Program-made: the position numbers and the translations under genes
Source of the DNA: Flavobacteriaceae bacterium UBA7684
Lineage (GTDB): Bacteria > Bacteroidota > Bacteroidia > Flavobacteriales > Flavobacteriaceae
Assembly (NCBI GenBank): GCA_002482885.1
Contig: DLGW01000020.1
Location: 46,204-110,203, forward strand
Reading direction: 5' to 3'
DNA: 64,000 bases
The notes under the pieces: model-generated
What the model was told of the DNA's origin: nothing
What the model saw: the letters and a program-made list of their open reading frames with translations, nothing else
Database searches by the model: none
Shown: positions 24,989-33,846 of the stretch, piece after piece
How the letters are laid out: every line of letters begins with the position of its first letter
How positions within the stretch are numbered: position 1 is the first letter of the stretch

Positions 24989-26302
24989 TTAAACCGGCTC
25001 CCCATATAAATCAAACTCCGTAGCGTCGGTAATTTTAATCATCGCGAAGTCACCTGTTTTTAAGTAGAATTTAGAAGCGTCAATCAATACTTCGTTATCC
25101 ACATCGGGGCTGTCAAATTCGGTACGTCCTACAAAATAAGGGCCTTCTTTACGGTCAATAATACATCTAAACGTTTGGTCGATTTTTTCTTGATTTAGTT
25201 CAAATGAAATTTGAGATTGAATTTCCATAATTTGATTTGCACGGTCTTGTTTTACCTCTTCAGGTACATCATCATTTAAAGCGTAAGCACCTGTGTTTTC
25301 TTCATGCGAATAGGTAAAACAACCCAAACGTTCAAAACGCATTTCGGTAACCCAATCTTTTAAAATCTGAAAATCTTGCTCTGTTTCACCAGGGTAACCT
25401 ACAATTAAAGTAGTTCTAATCGCCATGTTAGGAACAATCGAACGGAATTCCTTAATCAAATCCGTAGTTTTTTGTTGTGTAGTACCACGTTTCATCGATT
25501 TTAAAATCGAATCCGAAATGTGTTGCAACGGAATATCTAAGTAATTACAAATTTTAGGTTCACGCTTCATAATGTCTAACACATCCATCGGAAAACCCGT
25601 CGGAAAAGCATAATGCAAACGAATCCACTCAATGCCTTCCACCTTAACTAAGGCTTCTAACAATTCGCCTAAATTTCTCTTTTTATATAAATCTAAACCG
25701 TAGTAAGTTAAATCCTGAGCAATTAAAATCAATTCTTTAACTCCTTTAGCGGCTAAACCTTCGGCTTCTTTCACCAATTTTTCAATCGGTTGCGAAACGT
25801 GTTTGCCACGCATAATTGGTATGGCACAAAAACTACACGGACGGTCGCAACCTTCGGCAATTTTTAAATACGCGTAATTTTTTGGCGTGGTGGTTAAACG
25901 TTCACCCAACAATTCGTGCTTATAATCGGCGCCTAAAGCTTTTAATAACAAAGGCAATTCGGTAGTGCCAAAATACTGATCCACGTTCGGAATTTCTCTT
26001 TCCAAATCGGGGCGGTAACGTTCAGACAAACAACCCGTAACAAACACTTTGTCCACCAAGCCGCGTTCCTTTTTATCCACATATTCCAAAATCGTATTGA
26101 TAGATTCCTCTTTGGCATTATTAATAAAACCACAAGTGTTAATCACAATAATATTACCTTCTTCTTTTTCAGGAGCCTCGTGCGTTACGTCTTTTCCGCT
26201 CGCCTTTAATTGCCCCATCAATACCTCGCTGTCGTACACGTTTTTAGAACAACCCAAAGTAACTACGTTAATACTATTCTTTTTAATCGATTTCGTTCTC
26301 AT
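24989..26302 (-). CDS. rimO: Ribosomal protein S12 methylthiotransferase RimO
   Basis: 437 residues. The N-terminal MTTase domain has three cysteines (TLGCSKN, NTCGFI, VTGCLSERY) for one [4Fe-4S] cluster; the radical-SAM cluster is in CDRPCSFCAIP (Cx3Cx2C), and a C-terminal TRAM domain (FRCIIDRKEGPYFVGRTEFDSPDVDNEVLI) binds the target. It adds a methylthio group to the conserved aspartate of ribosomal protein S12, which is encoded in this same window at 61966. The DSPDVDNEV motif separates RimO from the tRNA enzyme MiaB. Confidence 0.95.
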   Translation of the reverse strand: MRTKSIKKNSINVVTLGCSKNVYDSEVLMGQLKASGKDVTHEAPEKEEGNIIVINTCGFINNAKEESINTILEYVDKKERGLVDKVFVTGCLSERYRPDLEREIPNVDQYFGTTELPLLLKALGADYKHELLGERLTTTPKNYAYLKIAEGCDRPCSFCAIPIMRGKHVSQPIEKLVKEAEGLAAKGVKELILIAQDLTYYGLDLYKKRNLGELLEALVKVEGIEWIRLHYAFPTGFPMDVLDIMKREPKICNYLDIPLQHISDSILKSMKRGTTQQKTTDLIKEFRSIVPNMAIRTTLIVGYPGETEQDFQILKDWVTEMRFERLGCFTYSHEENTGAYALNDDVPEEVKQDRANQIMEIQSQISFELNQEKIDQTFRCIIDRKEGPYFVGRTEFDSPDVDNEVLIDASKFYLKTGDFAMIKITDATEFDLYGEPV

Positions 26303-26676
26303 ATCATTGTAAAAATAAACAGGGCAAAAGTAGGGTTTAAATTGTGAATTATGAATGGAGAATTAAAAATTAGGTTTCATTCACCATTCACCATTTACCA
26401 TTCATAATTAAATAAGAAGCTATTTCCAGCCATACGCTATATCTTTTGCTTTTCACAAGCGAAAAAAAGCAAAAGGATGCCGCTGCTGTCTGGGCTAAAT
26501 TGGTTTAATCGTTGAACCGTGTAATCGTTTAATCGACTTGAAAATTTAAATGAAAGATGATTGGTGTTGATAAGTATTTCTTTGCATCTAGGTATGCTTT
26601 TGTGGTTTCGTGTATTTTTGAGTTGGTGGTGGCAATTTTAAGAAATACCCATTAAACGATTAAAGAAACAAAAAAT
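26303..26676. other. Gene-free 374-bp gap filled with repeats
   Basis: Holds ATTCACCATTCA-type repeats (26343-26407), a structured arm at 26418-26496 (AGCTATTTCCAG ... CTGGGCT around CGCTATATCTTTTGC/GCAAAAGGATGCCGCT), and TTTAATCG repeats at 26503-26533. The arm shares the CGCTATATCTTTT/AAAAGGATGCCGCT core with the family 1 element at 2689. I see no gene; a promoter for the beta-lactamase gene must lie in the last ~130 bp but has no clear TAnnTTTG match. Confidence 0.65.
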
Positions 26677-27591
26677 ATGACAAAACTATTTCAATGGACA
26701 GCGCTATTTTTATTACTCATAACAAGTTGTCAGGCACAAGATAAAACGACCAATTTGTTGCGGAATAAAATAGAGCAAATCGTATCAGACAAAAACGCAG
26801 TAGTTGGAGTTTCAATAATCGGGAATAATGGAAAAGACACGCTTTCGTTACACGGAGATAGGCGATTTCCAATGCAAAGTGTATTTAAGTTTCATATAGC
26901 ATTAGCCGTTTTGTCCGAGATTGACAAAGGGAAACTTTCATTAAACCAGAAAATAGTGATAGGTAAATCAGAATTTTTGCCCGAAGATTTTTGGAGTCCA
27001 CTTAGAGATGAAAATCCAAATGGCGGAACTTTTACAATTGAAAAATTAATACAATATTCTGTTGCTCATAGTGATAATAGTGCTTGCGATATTTTAATTA
27101 ATTTAATCGGCACACCTAAGACAGTAGAAAACTATATAAGACAGAGTGGTATTCCAGATATACAGATAACTTTTAATGAAAAAGATATGCAGGCTAAGTG
27201 GGAGAATATGTTTCAAAATTGGACTACACCAAAGGCTGCAAGTGAGACGCTTTTATATTTTTATGAAAATAAAAACAATTTACTTTCCAAAAGCAGTTAT
27301 GATTTCTTTTGGAGAACAAATAGGGAAACGACAACAGGTAAAAATCGGATAAAAGGACAATTGCCCGAAGGAACAATTGTTGCTCACAAGACAGGTTCGT
27401 CGGGAACAAATAAAGAAACTGGAATTACTGCGGCTGTAAACAATATCGGAATTGTGTTTTTACCAAACGGGGAATATTTTATCATCAGTGTTTTTGTTAG
27501 TGAATCAAAAGAGAGTTTTGATACAAACGAAAAAATCATAGCGGACATCGCAAAAGCAACTTATGACTTTTACACTGCAATGAGAAAATAG
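26677..27591 (+). CDS. Class A beta-lactamase, subclass A2-like, probable lipoprotein
   Basis: 304 residues with all serine beta-lactamase motifs: S68-V-F-K71 (QSVFKF), S132-D133-N134 (HSDNSACD), the general-base Glu168 in FNEKDMQ, and K238-T239-G240 (AHKTGSSGTN). The NE-x-DM form of the omega loop and the insert before it are typical of the Bacteroidota subclass A2 (the PER/VEB/CfxA/CGA side of class A), whose members often hydrolyse cephalosporins. The N terminus LFLLLITSC is a lipobox with Cys18, so the enzyme is probably anchored in a membrane. No regulator is adjacent. Confidence 0.92.
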   Translation: MTKLFQWTALFLLLITSCQAQDKTTNLLRNKIEQIVSDKNAVVGVSIIGNNGKDTLSLHGDRRFPMQSVFKFHIALAVLSEIDKGKLSLNQKIVIGKSEFLPEDFWSPLRDENPNGGTFTIEKLIQYSVAHSDNSACDILINLIGTPKTVENYIRQSGIPDIQITFNEKDMQAKWENMFQNWTTPKAASETLLYFYENKNNLLSKSSYDFFWRTNRETTTGKNRIKGQLPEGTIVAHKTGSSGTNKETGITAAVNNIGIVFLPNGEYFIISVFVSESKESFDTNEKIIADIAKATYDFYTAMRK

Positions 27592-27672
27592 GAAAACTGC
27601 CTTCGATAAGTCGGATTTGTAATCCGACCATACCTCAAAGTTTAAAATTCGATTAAACGATTAAACAAAAAA

Positions 27673-28311
27673 TCATCGATTATTTTCCCAATATCTTTTT
27701 ACACTTTCACTCATGGGTAACTCAAGGCCAAATTTAGGATCCTGAATAGGTTCAAGGGCTTTGGTTACTAACGGAATATGACCAGACCAAACTACTTGTG
27801 GTTGGTCATCGTCACCAGCAGGGCCTTCGTTTCTGACTTTTGCCGATGCGGTTTCTATTTTAAATTTCACTACCATAGTGGCTTTTAGTTCGTTTTGCGT
27901 GCCTAAAGCAACCTCTTCCCAACGTCCTTTAAGAACATTGTCGGTGATGGTTTTTAATCCCAATAACCGTTCTTCTTCCGATTCTACCAATTGAGCTTTG
28001 CCAAATAATACCGCCGAACGATAATTTACAGAGGTATCAAATAAAGTTCGGGCTAATACAATCCCATCTAAATGGGTTACGCCAATACAAATGGTTTGTC
28101 CATTTAAAATTTGATTGAGCATAAAGTTTTTGGCAGAACCATGTAAATACAAATAATCTTCTGTTCTGCCATAGGCAGTGGGTATCATCATGGTTTGTCC
28201 TTCGTGCTGAAAAGAAACGTGACATAAAAATCCAGCATCTAATATTTGATATACGGATGTTTCATTGTTGGAGGCTCTATTAGCTCCGCGGGTTACTTTG
28301 TTAAATTCCAT
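27673..28311 (-). CDS. Pyridoxamine 5'-phosphate oxidase-family flavin protein
   Basis: 212 residues of a split beta-barrel FMN-binding fold: RTEDYLYLHGSAKNFML, GQTICIGVTHLDGIVLARTLFDTSVNYRSAVLFGKA. This matches the NimA/general-stress branch of the family, whose members bind FMN, F420 or heme. The 3' end of the next gene is 2 bp from its start, so the two form a unit. Substrate unknown. A CGGATTTGTAATCCG palindrome lies just beyond its 3' end at 27612. Confidence 0.8.
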   Translation of the reverse strand: MEFNKVTRGANRASNNETSVYQILDAGFLCHVSFQHEGQTMMIPTAYGRTEDYLYLHGSAKNFMLNQILNGQTICIGVTHLDGIVLARTLFDTSVNYRSAVLFGKAQLVESEEERLLGLKTITDNVLKGRWEEVALGTQNELKATMVVKFKIETASAKVRNEGPAGDDDQPQVVWSGHIPLVTKALEPIQDPKFGLELPMSESVKRYWENNR

Positions 28312-28313
28312 TT

Positions 28314-28613
28314 TTATATTTTTTCAATAACAGATTCGTAATGTTCAACCGTAGGAAAAGGGGAGTAGTAGTGGTGTAATAATTTTTTCCATTCTACATA
28401 TTGTTCAGATGTTCTAAAACCAATGGTGTGGTCTTCTAAATTTTCCCAATTAACCAATAGTAAATATTTGTTTTTTTCTTCTAAACACTTTTTTAAAGAA
28501 AGTCCTTTATATCCCTTAATACTGCTAATGTATTTACAGGCGGTTTCAAAATCTTTTTCAAATTCAGTTTCTTTTCCTTCAATTACGTTAAGAATGGCAA
28601 CTTCTAATATCAT
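28314..28613 (-). CDS. Antibiotic biosynthesis monooxygenase (ABM)-domain protein
   Basis: 99 residues from MILEVAILNVIEGKE; a longer reading from 28634 would add seven non-conserved residues. The pattern of a ferredoxin-like ABM fold is clear: FEKDFETACKYISSIKGYKGLSLKKC, YLLLVNWENLEDHTIGFRTSEQYVEW. Members are small cofactor-free oxygenases or heme-degrading enzymes; which one this is cannot be told. It is the first gene of a two-gene unit with the flavin-binding protein. Confidence 0.8.
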   Translation of the reverse strand: MILEVAILNVIEGKETEFEKDFETACKYISSIKGYKGLSLKKCLEEKNKYLLLVNWENLEDHTIGFRTSEQYVEWKKLLHHYYSPFPTVEHYESVIEKI

Positions 28614-28699
28614 GGTTGTTTTATTTAGGAGCAAAACTATTTGGTTTGTGCGGGATTAACGTCACATTTTTTGGTTAAGTTGTTATTTGATTGATGAGG

Positions 28700-28800
28700 A
28701 GTTTGCTGCACAAGGGATAGGAACGGCTACCCCGCATCCGCCAACGGCGGAGTGGAGTAATAGTGTATAGCCCGACCCGCTAGGGATGTGCCCTTATTCA
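28700..28800. repeat. Structured intergenic element of a second type
   Basis: AAGGGATAGGAACGGCTACCC at the left, a hairpin CATCCGCC-AAC-GGCGGAGTG in the middle, and AGCCCGACCCG ... GTGCCCTT at the right, whose ends pair with the left. It differs in sequence from family 1. It sits in the 384-bp gap between divergent genes and upstream of the rplM promoter. Confidence 0.6.
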
Positions 28801-28922
28801 TATTTAAAAACTTAAACCCCCATTAAACATAAAAAAAGACCTGTTCACTATCTAGTTGATAACTTTAATTTTCGGCTGGGATTTTTTTGAGTTTTAGGTG
28901 TAAAATATTACTAATAACTTTC

Positions 28923-28952
28923 TTGCTTTTAAAATAAATAATTGTAGTTTTG
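28923..28952 (+). promoter_or_regulatory. Promoter of the rplM-rpsI(-rpsB) operon
   Basis: TTG (28923-28925), 19 bp, TAGTTTTG (28945-28952) is a full match to the Bacteroidota consensus. The transcript would begin near 28958 with CCCTTTATTGGG, a small hairpin, about 40 nt before the rplM start. Confidence 0.85.
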
Positions 28953-28997
28953 CATCCCCTTTATTGGGTATGGAATGTTTAATTTAAATTATTTATT

Positions 28998-29453
28998 GTG
29001 AACACATTAAGTTACAAGACAATTTCAGCGAACAAAGCCACTGTACAAAAGGAGTGGGTTGTTGTTGATGCTGAGGGTCATAACTTAGGACGTCTTGCTA
29101 CAAAAGTTGCAATGCTTTTGAGAGGTAAGTACAAGCCGAGTTATACGCCTCACGTAGATTGCGGTGATAACGTAATTATCGTTAATGCCGAGAAAATCAA
29201 CCTTACAGGTAACAAATTAAATGACAAGGAGTACATCCGTCATACAGGTTACCCAGGAGGACAAAGAGTTTTAACTGCTAAAGTTTTACAGGCGAAAAAT
29301 CCTGCAATGCTTATTGAAAAAGCCGTTAAAGGAATGTTGCCTAAAAACAAATTAGGAGCGGAGCTTTTCCGTAATTTAAATGTAACTGTGGGTACTAGTC
29401 ATAAATTTGACGCTCAACAGCCAAAATCAATTAACCTAAACGATTTAAAATAA
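28998..29453 (+). CDS. rplM: 50S ribosomal protein L13
   Basis: 151 residues, starting at a GTG codon (MNTLSYKTISANKATVQKEWVVVDAEGHNLGRLATKVA once the GTG is read as Met). AMLLRGKYKPSYTPHVDCGD and AVKGMLPKNKLGAELF are the family signatures. No ATG is available near this start, so GTG is well supported. L13 proteins often regulate their own operon with S9; a 5' hairpin follows the promoter here. The next gene overlaps by one base. Confidence 0.97.
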   Translation: MNTLSYKTISANKATVQKEWVVVDAEGHNLGRLATKVAMLLRGKYKPSYTPHVDCGDNVIIVNAEKINLTGNKLNDKEYIRHTGYPGGQRVLTAKVLQAKNPAMLIEKAVKGMLPKNKLGAELFRNLNVTVGTSHKFDAQQPKSINLNDLK

Positions 29454-29839
29454 TGGCAGTAGTTCATAAAATTGGAAGAAGAAAAACAGCTGTTGCTCGT
29501 GTTTACGTTTCTGAAGGAAATGGAACCGTAACCGTGAACAAAAAGGATTTAAATACTTATTTCCCTACAGCTACTTTACAGTATAAAGTATTACAACCAC
29601 TTAACATGACTGAAAATACATCTAATTATGATGTAAAAGTTAATGTTTACGGTGGAGGTATTACTGGTCAAGCAGAAGCTGTTCGTATGGCTATTGCTAG
29701 AGCAATGTGCGAAATTGATATTGAAAACCGTGCGATCTTAAAACCAGAAGGTTTATTAACTAGAGATCCAAGAATGGTTGAACGTAAAAAATTCGGTCAG
29801 AAGAAAGCTCGTAAGAGATTCCAGTTCTCTAAACGTTAA
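29453..29839 (+). CDS. rpsI: 30S ribosomal protein S9
   Basis: 128 residues with the conserved HKIGRRKTAVARVYVSEGNG start and the basic C-terminal tail GQKKARKRFQFSKR that reaches into the P site. Its ATG uses the last A of the rplM stop codon, so translation is coupled. L13-S9 is a near-universal pair. Confidence 0.98.
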   Translation: MAVVHKIGRRKTAVARVYVSEGNGTVTVNKKDLNTYFPTATLQYKVLQPLNMTENTSNYDVKVNVYGGGITGQAEAVRMAIARAMCEIDIENRAILKPEGLLTRDPRMVERKKFGQKKARKRFQFSKR

Positions 29840-29845
29840 TATATC

Positions 29846-29859
29846 GACTCTTTGGAGTC
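29846..29859 (+). promoter_or_regulatory. Small hairpin in the 164-bp rpsI-rpsB spacer
   Basis: GACTC-TTTG-GAGTC, 7 bp after the rpsI stop. No T-run follows, so it is not a terminator. It may be part of a leader for rpsB or a processing signal; the rest of the spacer shows no clear promoter. Confidence 0.4.
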
Positions 29860-30003
29860 ATTGGATTAAAAAAATATTTAACAATTTAGTGCTGTTGAAC
29901 TGTTTAAAGACAGAAATTAGTTTAGCATCTAAATGGATAAGGCCGAAAAAATCGCCACTTATTCATTGCTAGGAAGTCAACGGAACGTAAACTATTACAA
30001 AAA

Positions 30004-30777
30004 ATGGCAAAAGTAGAAGTAAAAGAATTATTAGAAGCAGGTGTACATTTCGGTCACATGACCAGAAAATGGAATCCTAACATGGCTCCATATATTTACA
30101 TGGAGAAAAATGGTATTCATATCATTAACTTATATAAAACTGCTGCAAAAATCGAAGAAGCTGGTGAGGCTTTGAAAAAAATTGCAGCTTCTGGTAGAAA
30201 AGTATTATTCGTAGCTACCAAAAAACAAGCTAAAGACATTGTTGCTGAAAAAGCGTCTGCAGCTAACATGCCTTACATCACTGAAAGATGGCCTGGTGGA
30301 ATGTTAACTAACTTTGTTACTATTCGTAAAGCGGTTAAAAAAATGGCTGCTATTGATAGAATGAAAAAAGATGGTACTTTCCAAACTTTATCTAAAAAAG
30401 AGCGTTTACAAGTAGATCGTTTACGTGCTAAATTAGAGAAAAACTTAGGCTCAATTGCAGACATGACTCGCTTACCAGCGGCTTTGTTTGTAGTGGATAT
30501 TAAAAACGAACATATCGCGATTAAAGAAGCTCAAAAATTAAACATTCCAGTGTTCGCTATGGTAGATACTAACTCTGATCCACGTCAAGTAGATTACGTT
30601 ATTCCTGCCAACGATGATGCTTCTAAATCAATCGAAAAAGTATTGTCTTTAATCTCTGCTTCTTTAATTGAAGGTTTAGCTGATAGAAAAGCTGAAAAAG
30701 CTACTGAAGAGCAAGATGCAGAAGAAGTAGTTTCTGTTGCTGATATTCTTACTGAATCAACTGAGTCAGAAGAATAG
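30004..30777 (+). CDS. rpsB: 30S ribosomal protein S2
   Basis: 257 residues: VKELLEAGVHFGHMTRKWNPNMAPYIYMEKNGIHIINL at the start, ERWPGGMLTNF and VDTNSDP further on. It ends in an acidic tail (EEQDAEEVVSVADILTESTESEE) common in Bacteroidota S2. Followed by a strong hairpin and then tsf, the usual S2-EF-Ts order. Confidence 0.98.
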   Translation: MAKVEVKELLEAGVHFGHMTRKWNPNMAPYIYMEKNGIHIINLYKTAAKIEEAGEALKKIAASGRKVLFVATKKQAKDIVAEKASAANMPYITERWPGGMLTNFVTIRKAVKKMAAIDRMKKDGTFQTLSKKERLQVDRLRAKLEKNLGSIADMTRLPAALFVVDIKNEHIAIKEAQKLNIPVFAMVDTNSDPRQVDYVIPANDDASKSIEKVLSLISASLIEGLADRKAEKATEEQDAEEVVSVADILTESTESEE

Positions 30778-30793
30778 TTAACTATAACAAAAC

Positions 30794-30840
30794 AATCGTT
30801 AGGCAGAAAAGTATTTACTTTGTCTGTCTAACGATTTTTA
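30794..30840 (+). terminator. Hairpin with T-run between rpsB and tsf
   Basis: AATCGTTAGGCAGA pairs with TCTGTCTAACGATT (one G-T pair) and is followed by TTTTAC. It should stop or reduce transcription into tsf, so tsf may be partly read through and partly driven by its own promoter. Confidence 0.75.
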
Positions 30841-30870
30841 CTTTTATTATAACTTTTAAAATATATTATT

Positions 30871-31692
30871 ATGTCTATTACTGCTGCAGAAGTAAATAAA
30901 CTAAGAACCATTACCGGTGCCGGTATGATGGATTGTAAAAAAGCATTGGTTGAAGCTGAAGGAAACTTTGACAAAGCTATTGAGTTGTTAAGAAAAAAAG
31001 GTCAGAAAGTAGCGGCTAACCGTGCCGATAGAGAGTCTACAGAAGGTGCTGTAATTGCTGCTGTTAATGTAGACAAAACGGCTGCTGTAGTTATTTCATT
31101 AAACTGTGAAACGGACTTTGTGGCTAAAAACGAATCATTTGTGAAGTTAGCTACTGATTTAGCTTCTTTAGCTTTAAAATTTAACACTAAAGAAGATTTA
31201 TTAGCTGCTGATTTCAATGGAATTTCTGTGGCTGAAAAATTAATCGAGCAAACTGGAGTTATCGGTGAAAAAATCGAAATTGGTGGTTTTGAAAGATTAG
31301 AAGGTGCTTTCGTTGGATCTTACATCCACGCAGGTAACAAAATCGCAACGATTGTTTCTTTATCAGCTAATGTAGCTGGTGCTGAAGAAGCTTCAAGAAA
31401 CGTTGCTATGCAAGCTGCTGCTATGAATCCTATCGCGTTAAACGAAGATGGTGTAGATGCTGAAATTATTGCTAAAGAAATTGAAATTGCTAAAGATGTA
31501 TTGCGTCAAGAAGGTAAACCAGAAGCTATGTTAGATAATATTGCTAAAGGAAAATTAAACCGTTTCTTTAAAGACAATACTTTAGTAAACCAAGATTATA
31601 TTAAAGATGGTTCTATGAGTGTGGCTGCTTATGTTAAATCTGTGGATGCAGGTTTAGTAGTAACTGGATTCAGAAGAGTAGCTTTAGGATAA
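30871..31692 (+). CDS. tsf: Elongation factor Ts
   Basis: 273 residues. ITAAEVNKLRTITGAGMMDCKKALVEAEGNFDKAIELLRKKG is the N-terminal UBA-like region with the TGAGMMDCKKAL signature; NCETDFVAKNESF is the second signature, contacting EF-Tu. It recycles EF-Tu by releasing GDP. Normal length for the family. Confidence 0.98.
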   Translation: MSITAAEVNKLRTITGAGMMDCKKALVEAEGNFDKAIELLRKKGQKVAANRADRESTEGAVIAAVNVDKTAAVVISLNCETDFVAKNESFVKLATDLASLALKFNTKEDLLAADFNGISVAEKLIEQTGVIGEKIEIGGFERLEGAFVGSYIHAGNKIATIVSLSANVAGAEEASRNVAMQAAAMNPIALNEDGVDAEIIAKEIEIAKDVLRQEGKPEAMLDNIAKGKLNRFFKDNTLVNQDYIKDGSMSVAAYVKSVDAGLVVTGFRRVALG

Positions 31693-31710
31693 TCTATCGC
31701 TAAAAATAAA

Positions 31711-31746
31711 AAAAAGCCCCAAAACTTAGGTTTTGGGGCTTTTTTG
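31711..31746. terminator. Bidirectional terminator between tsf and the GlmU-like gene
   Basis: AAAGCCCCAAAAC and GTTTTGGGGCTTT pair perfectly around TTAG, with A-run and T-run outside, so it works for both converging genes. Confidence 0.9.
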
Positions 31747-31747
31747 T

Positions 31748-32917
31748 TTATCTATACTTTTTAGTTTCTTCAAAAACATATTCCAAAATGGCTTGGTCTT
31801 GTTCGCTAAAATCAATGTGTCGTCGTTGCATGACTGCTTTTGCGGTTTCGAAAGCTTTTTTAGGTAAATAAGTGGTAAAGCCCGAGGCGCCTCCCCAAGA
31901 AAAACTAGGGACAAAGTTTCTAGGGAATCCGCTGCCAAAAATATTTGCACAAACCCCAACGACTGTTCCGGTGTTGAACATGGTGTTTATACCGCTTTTG
32001 CTATGGTCGCCCATCATCAAACCACAAAATTGCAAACCTGTTTTAGCAAAATTTTCGGTTTCGTAACTCCATAACTTTACAGCTTCGTAATTGTTTTTTA
32101 GATTCGAATTGTTGGTGTCAGCTCCTAAATTACACCATTCTCCTAAAACTGAATTTCCTAAAAATCCATCGTGGCCTTTGTTTGAATAACCAAATATAAC
32201 CGAGTTGCTGATTTCACCACCCGCTCTACATTCAGGGCCAATAGTGGTAGCGCCATAAATTTTAGCAGCCATTTTAACTTGAGCGCCTTCGCATAAAGCA
32301 AAAGGGCCACGAATTAAAGAGCCTTCCATGATTTCGGTATTTTTCCCGATATAAATAGGGCCTGTAGAAGCGTTTAAAGTTACAAACTCTAGTTTAGCCC
32401 CTTCTTCAATAAAAATATTTTCAGGAGCAATTACATTCACGGATTTAGGAATGGATTGGGAATGTCTGCCTTCGGTAATCAATTCAAAATCCTCTCGAAT
32501 AGCTAAATCATTTTTCATAAATATATCCCAGGTATGTTCTATACGTAGACAATCTTCTTCAAAAGTAATAATATGATAAGCGTCAAAATCTACATCTTCT
32601 TGGGTGTCTTGGGTGTAAAAAGCAATTACTTCATCTTTATAGAAAATGGCCTGATTGCGTTCAAGGCTTTTAATCATGGCGACTAAAATATCGTTGGGTA
32701 AAAAAGAAGCATTAATCATCACATTGCTTTCCATTTCTACCATCGGAAATTTATCCATTAAATAATCCTCGGTTAAGGTGGTTGTGGAAAAGCCTAAGTG
32801 ACGTTCCCATTTTTCGCGAATGGTTAAAATACCTACTCTAATATCAGCCACAGGTCGGGTAAAAGTAAAGGGTAATAAAGCGTTTCTTACCGTTCCGTCA
32901 AATAATATATAGTTCAT
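31748..32917 (-). CDS. GlmU-like sugar nucleotidyltransferase/acyltransferase family protein
   Basis: 389 residues from MNYILFDGTVRNALLPFTFTRPVADIRVGIL; longer in-frame readings upstream are not conserved. The N-terminal half is a divergent nucleotidyltransferase fold lacking the canonical G-x-G-T-R-M loop (here FDGTVRNALLPFTFTRP). The second half is a left-handed beta-helix (IYIGKNTEIMEGSLIRGPFALCEGAQVKMAAKIYGATTIGPECRAGGEI), like GlmU's acetyltransferase part. It is typical of Bacteroidota and probably acts in cell-envelope sugar metabolism; the exact substrate is unknown. Confidence 0.8.
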   Translation of the reverse strand: MNYILFDGTVRNALLPFTFTRPVADIRVGILTIREKWERHLGFSTTTLTEDYLMDKFPMVEMESNVMINASFLPNDILVAMIKSLERNQAIFYKDEVIAFYTQDTQEDVDFDAYHIITFEEDCLRIEHTWDIFMKNDLAIREDFELITEGRHSQSIPKSVNVIAPENIFIEEGAKLEFVTLNASTGPIYIGKNTEIMEGSLIRGPFALCEGAQVKMAAKIYGATTIGPECRAGGEISNSVIFGYSNKGHDGFLGNSVLGEWCNLGADTNNSNLKNNYEAVKLWSYETENFAKTGLQFCGLMMGDHSKSGINTMFNTGTVVGVCANIFGSGFPRNFVPSFSWGGASGFTTYLPKKAFETAKAVMQRRHIDFSEQDQAILEYVFEETKKYR

Positions 32918-33128
32918 AGTTGTAAAGTTAAGGTTTTCAAAAGTACACATTTTTGAGTATTCCCGCTTAGCAAAAAATAAAGGTTGAGTGATTATAAGTA
33001 TGTAATTCTTGCTTATAGTTTGTATGTTTAATGCAAGATTATTTTTAGCTTTAAATGTGTTAATAAAAGTTAAATTTATTATGTTTGTTATGATTAGATA
33101 AAAATCCAACAACTAAAAACATAATGAT

Positions 33129-33827
33129 ATGAATTTGAGTCTATTAAAAGCCTTTGTTTTGGCAATAACTATTGCTTTTTATGGATGTAGTAAAGACGAT
33201 GCGCCAACTACAACAGAAGAGCCTGTTAAGGTCTTGCCTAAAGTGAGTATCGGTTCTTTATCTTCTATAACAAAAACAGGAGCGATTGCTCAAGGAGCGG
33301 TGTTAGAAGAAGGGAATTCAAAAGTCATTAAAAGAGGGTTTGTTACAGATTTAACTGAAAATCCAGTTTTAAAAAAAGGAAAAATATTTGATGTAGGTTT
33401 TGGTTTAGGGTCGTTTGAAATATCCTTAAAAGGATTAGAGTCAGGTAAGCAGTATTTTATAAGAACATTTGCTGCTACTGCTACGGATACCGTTTACAGT
33501 GAACAAAAACAATTCATTACTTTATCTGCTCCTAAAATCGAGACTATAGCCTTAACTGAAATCACAACGGTTTCTGTAAAAACAGGAGGTAATGTGATTA
33601 TGGATTTTGGTAAAGAGGTTACAGAAAGAGGGGTGTGTTTTAGTAAAACAGTTGAAAATCCAACGATTGCAGATACTAAATTAGTGCATCCTGAAAATGG
33701 TTTAGGAACGTATGAAATACTCATAGATAAATTAACCCAGAATACCGAATATTATGTTAGAGCGTATGCTGTAAATAATCAAGGAGTAGGTTATGGTGAA
33801 GCTATCAAGTTTAAAACATTAGAATAA
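33129..33827 (+). CDS. Surface lipoprotein with fibronectin-III-like repeats
   Basis: 232 residues. LAITIAFYGCSKDD is a lipoprotein signal with its cysteine and the following acidic residues that mark surface export in Bacteroidota. Two similar beta-sandwich repeats follow, each ending G-x-G-x-[FY]-E-I-x-L-x-x-L-x-x-x-x-[QE]-Y-[FY]-[IV]-R-[TA]-[FY]-A. A TATGTTTG promoter element lies about 45 bp upstream. It is followed 20 bp later by a related lipoprotein gene. Confidence 0.8.
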   Translation: MNLSLLKAFVLAITIAFYGCSKDDAPTTTEEPVKVLPKVSIGSLSSITKTGAIAQGAVLEEGNSKVIKRGFVTDLTENPVLKKGKIFDVGFGLGSFEISLKGLESGKQYFIRTFAATATDTVYSEQKQFITLSAPKIETIALTEITTVSVKTGGNVIMDFGKEVTERGVCFSKTVENPTIADTKLVHPENGLGTYEILIDKLTQNTEYYVRAYAVNNQGVGYGEAIKFKTLE

Positions 33828-33846
33828 TCAACATAAATAATTAGAC

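Noticed and set aside
29840..30003. A small gene in the rpsI-rpsB spacer
   Set aside because: Open frames here are short, run into the rpsI end in another phase and have no recognisable protein.
32918..33112. N-terminal extension of the GlmU-like protein
   Set aside because: The extra residues are low-complexity and AT-driven; the conserved start MNYILFDGTVRNALLPF fits the family.
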